From NCBI RefSeq assembly GCF_002443255.2, contig NW_019211455.1, positions 36,113,472 to 36,177,471 on the forward strand: 64,000 bases of DNA. The letters run 5' to 3'. Positions 60,494 to 64,000 of the stretch are shown here, one piece after another; position 1 is the first letter of the stretch, and each line of letters opens with the position of its first letter. Origin of the DNA: Varroa destructor (Eukaryota; Arthropoda; Arachnida; Mesostigmata; Varroidae). The notes below the pieces were generated by a model. That model worked only from the letters and a program-made list of their open reading frames with translations, made no database searches and was not told the DNA's origin. The position numbers were made by a program, and so were the translations under genes.

Positions 60494-63400
60494 TTTTTCG
60501 CCAGATTCTTTTCTAGCAAGTGGCCCAGATTGACCTAGATGGTTGTTCCTTGGCCGACCCCCCAAGGATACATGACAACGTCCGGCTTTTGAGATTGTTA
60601 TGCTAGACATGAAGTGCGCGCCCTCGGCTTCATAGCCACGCATCCAACACGTGTCCCGCAGGCTGGTATTTATGAAATTTTCCCTCTTCTAAGACACATC
60701 TTATCGGTCCTTATCTAGCCTCTAAACGCCTGACACTTCAGGTCATGTCCATTACTTTTCGTGCGCAAGTTTATATTCTAAGTTCACATTCGTTCAACCG
60801 GCACCTTTACCAGTTACTTTAGGTCACTCTCTCACTTCTGCGTTTTTTACCCTTTGCCTACTTCAAGAGGATCACTTGAAAATATCTATGTTTTACTCAC
60901 GAATTCATCTCTGCAGAGGTTTTTCTTCTGTAAAAAATACTTTTGTAATAAACATATTTTGAGGAAACGCCACACGTGCGAAATTGGTTGATGACAACAA
61001 ACTCGCTCCCGCCATGACCCGGATAGATTGGCCTATCTCATCTATTGCGTTGGTGTGCTCTACGCAGGTTTTTTGCGGGTAGTGGTTACACAAGTAGCCT
61101 CTAGAGTGCAGCACATGCGTTTGCAACCGTCCTGTATTCACTTCTCGAGGAACACTTTTTTTTTTGCTTTTTTCTTCTTCCTTATTGCTGTTTTTATTAC
61201 GGTTTCATAACGCGCATTTCGAGGAATCCCATATTGAGCCGACACCGAACACATTGTTTTTGCTCTATTTTGCTATGATTACAGAAACTTATTGCTCAGT
61301 TTGATGTCATGTGGTGCGATCAATTTCTCCGTAATTTTCGATAAGATTATGTAAATATTTACCAAATTTTGCCTGATGATGATGATGATGAGAACGTAAG
61401 TCTTTTAAAAAAAAACAACTCATTATTAAGTTGATTGAAAAGATATACTCGTGGTTATTATTTTCTGACTAATTTTTTGTCTTTCCCCATTCCCCGCTCA
61501 TCTTCTTGGTACTCAGTCAAGATCACTATTTCATCCAATTGGGTTTAACGATATTTCTTGGCGGGTTTTTTCAAATGCTCCCCTCAGTTCCCACTTGTGT
61601 ATTCAATGCAGCATACAATTCGAAAATCTGTAATGTTTGTAGTAAAGCATCAAAGGTAGAAATTTTTGTGAAGAAAAGGGCATTTTCATTTCGTGTTTCG
61701 TCAGTCAAACTCTTTCTGAGTGAGAGAGATATGCGCCATCTATTAGAGTAGGCCACCTACGAAGTAAAATTATGCATTTCAACTGTGTGAAATCGATGCA
61801 AGCATAAAGAGTTTCAAACTGTTTTTACTTCCTATTTACCTTCCGATTGGATTACTAATAAATCAACAGAATTAGTACGTTTGATGGCCCATTAGTTATT
61901 CTAACTAATTTTTAAGCGTAGTTCATTAGTATTCGTTTTACAGTACTTAATGATATTATCCACGCGGCAAATGTTATACGATCGACGTGTTTCTTTTTAC
62001 GCATAACCTTTCACTGAAGGCGCAGAATCGCGATCGTGGCTAAACATATGACACAAAAACCACTCGTATTATTCAAGAACTGTACGGTTTTCTCTTCGTT
62101 ATTGTCCGTAAGGGCGGACACAAAAGCAAACACTCTAAAAATAACTAAAACATAATCTTACAAAGATGGACCGAAACGATACCATGGGAGGTCAGAACTT
62201 ACATTTTTTATTCAGAACTTGCTATATGACATCAATAGAACATTTGATTAGAGTCGAGATGAACGTTTTCTATTGAATCTTCAATTAGCTTATATTAATT
62301 CTCTACCTTTTTTTTATGATTCTTCGATCTGTGGATACTTTGTTTACGCCAACGGAAATTATTGTGGCATTGTATTGTGAAATTATATCTTTAAGTAAAT
62401 AATATTGTGCAGCAAGATACTATCGCTCACTTATTTAAATAAGCACCTTAAATATCGATAGGATCCTGTAACCTTTTGCTCTTACAACTTAACCTCTATT
62501 AGAAAAGCTAAGTGTTCTAGTTGTAGACACAATTTCAGATGGCTTGGTGATCTTTTAACGAATGCTATTTGAATATAAAGTGAAATAAGGGGGCATCTCT
62601 ATCGACACATGTGAGCAAACGCTTATCAAATAATATTTCTTTGGAACCGATCACACGAATTCTGCATGCCGCGTGCGTGGGAGGTCAAGGAGAGTCCTAG
62701 CAGATATCCGGTAGCAGAGAACCTGCTTATTTTCAAGTGCGATTCTTAAGAACGCTTGAAGCTGGAGATAGCATCACGAGGAGATTGCAGTTCGAAATAG
62801 AGGTTTTTTACGTTGATAGTGACCGCTAAGGCCGGTAATTAAGATGCAATCTCTAAATGGATGTTAATCGGAAAAACCTAATAGAATACCACAGCCAATA
62901 CTCAATTGAATATCAAGAATAGAACGAACAAATTAACGTTTGTAGAACTTTGGGGTTAACAAATAATAAATGAAGAGGGTTCGATCAGAGGTGCCGCTTT
63001 ATGAAACATTTCTAGGTCTTCTTATTTACGGTTTTCAATGGTGGACAGTACCGACATGCAAACGCACGTGCGACAGAAAACTCGTATGTTGCTAAGACGA
63101 ACCCTTTTAGTCGTTCGTTTTGTTGAAGCTGTTATTATATCGCAGTAACACAGAACTGAGATCACAGGACATTACTTAATGAGAGAAACAATTCAATGTG
63201 TCTAAAATGGCGAATATAATATAGGTACAGCTATGTTGAATGTGTTTTGTTATCCTTTAGTCTTGCTGTGCGTCTGCCCGACCATGGGGTGCATTTTCAG
63301 TTTTGAACGCTTTGAGGCGTTTTTTTTGGTTATTTGTGAGGCGTGTGTGTGCGTAGCAGTTACATGGGGCTGGGGTAAGCTACATTTTAGAAGTAAGTTT

Positions 63401-63845
63401 GTCCAGAATTTATCGTCTTCAGATATACCTTTTTAACATGGGAATTTATATAAGGGCGTCCCACTTGATACCAATCGAAAGATCGCAATAAACTGACCTA
63501 AAAGAATATTAGATAAACTGATTTAGACTTAAAATTAAGCTTTCATGGTCAAAAAGGGGCAAAAGCGATAGTACAGATGCTTCTTTTCCGTTTACGTCAA
63601 CGGTTTTAAGCCGTCGTCGTTGACACACAGCTATTGGACAGCATTATAAAAAGAAATATAAATCGAACTGTACAAAAAACACGTAAAAACTTGTTTCAAC
63701 CAAAAGTTAGAGTAGTGCGAAAGAAGTGAGTTTCTACTAAACCGATTGATTTGCAGTGTCAAATAATCACGAAGACTTTTCAGCGGGAACGCCTATTGGC
63801 TTTTAATTGCATCAGACCTATAAATGCTTTCAAATCTAGAAAGGT
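60494..63845. other. Intergenic, nothing recognised
   Basis: AT-rich unique sequence with a short (GAT)n at about 61376-61391. No gene evidence on either strand. Confidence 0.65.
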
Positions 63846-63910
63846 CATCTCCGTGATAGCGCAGTAGGTAACATGTTTGTCTGCTGAACTGCGACTACTA
63901 CCCTAGACAC
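63846..63910 (+). mobile_element. tRNA-like repeat (A-box half)
   Basis: GATAGCGCAGTAGGTAACAT (63855-63874) fits the tRNA A-box TRGCNNAGNNGG exactly. Downstream, TTTGTCTGCTGAACTGCGAC could be an anticodon arm, but no B-box is present. A truncated tRNA-derived element or pseudo-tRNA. Confidence 0.4.
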
Positions 63911-64000
63911 ATATTGTTTTGTTCTGCGAGCCAGCCGTCTGCCGTAATGCATAAAAGCTTTAATACTGAACGCAACACACAAAAAAAAGCTAGCGTGCTC

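Overview
The window is animal nuclear DNA: AT-rich, with intron-rich genes using GT-AG introns, dinucleotide microsatellites and decayed transposons. Two genes can be read with confidence. Both have animal orthologues, and the many introns point away from flies. I lean towards an arthropod, perhaps a mite or tick, but nothing in the window proves the species.

1-15 kb (+ strand): the 3' three-quarters of a neuralized-like protein 4 gene (NEURL4). Nineteen exons join in phase from 210 to 14879 and encode about 1,148 residues: five NHR (neuralized homology repeat) domains and the conserved Cys-containing C-terminal region. The start and the first one and a half NHR domains lie upstream of the window. 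The introns hold microsatellites, a perfect 19-nt hairpin, tRNA-derived repeats and one well-spliced exon-like block that does not fit the main frame.

15-36 kb: mostly gene-poor, with a 100-base N gap at 30549-30648. There are several unrecognised coding candidates on the + strand (24723-25010, 27523-27742, 28503-28704 and 34904-36144). Only the 27.5 and 28.5 kb blocks have convincing splice sites or protein-like composition.

36-47 kb (- strand): a five-exon gene for a 486-residue major facilitator transporter of the MFSD4/NaGLT1 (sodium-dependent glucose transporter 1-like) family. It runs from an ATG at 47116 to a stop at 36353, with a first intron of about 6.7 kb. That intron contains a FLYWCH-like fragment and GC-richer segments. 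A GC-rich, CpG-containing stretch just 5' of the first coding exon (47160-47600) is a likely promoter/5'UTR. A broken mariner transposase on the same strand lies directly upstream of it (47.7-48.7 kb).

48.7-64 kb: no gene is recognised. It holds short coding-like segments near 55.0, 58.3 and 60.3 kb and two tRNA-like repeats. At this base composition open frames of 90-130 codons are expected by chance, so most bare open frames are not reported as genes.
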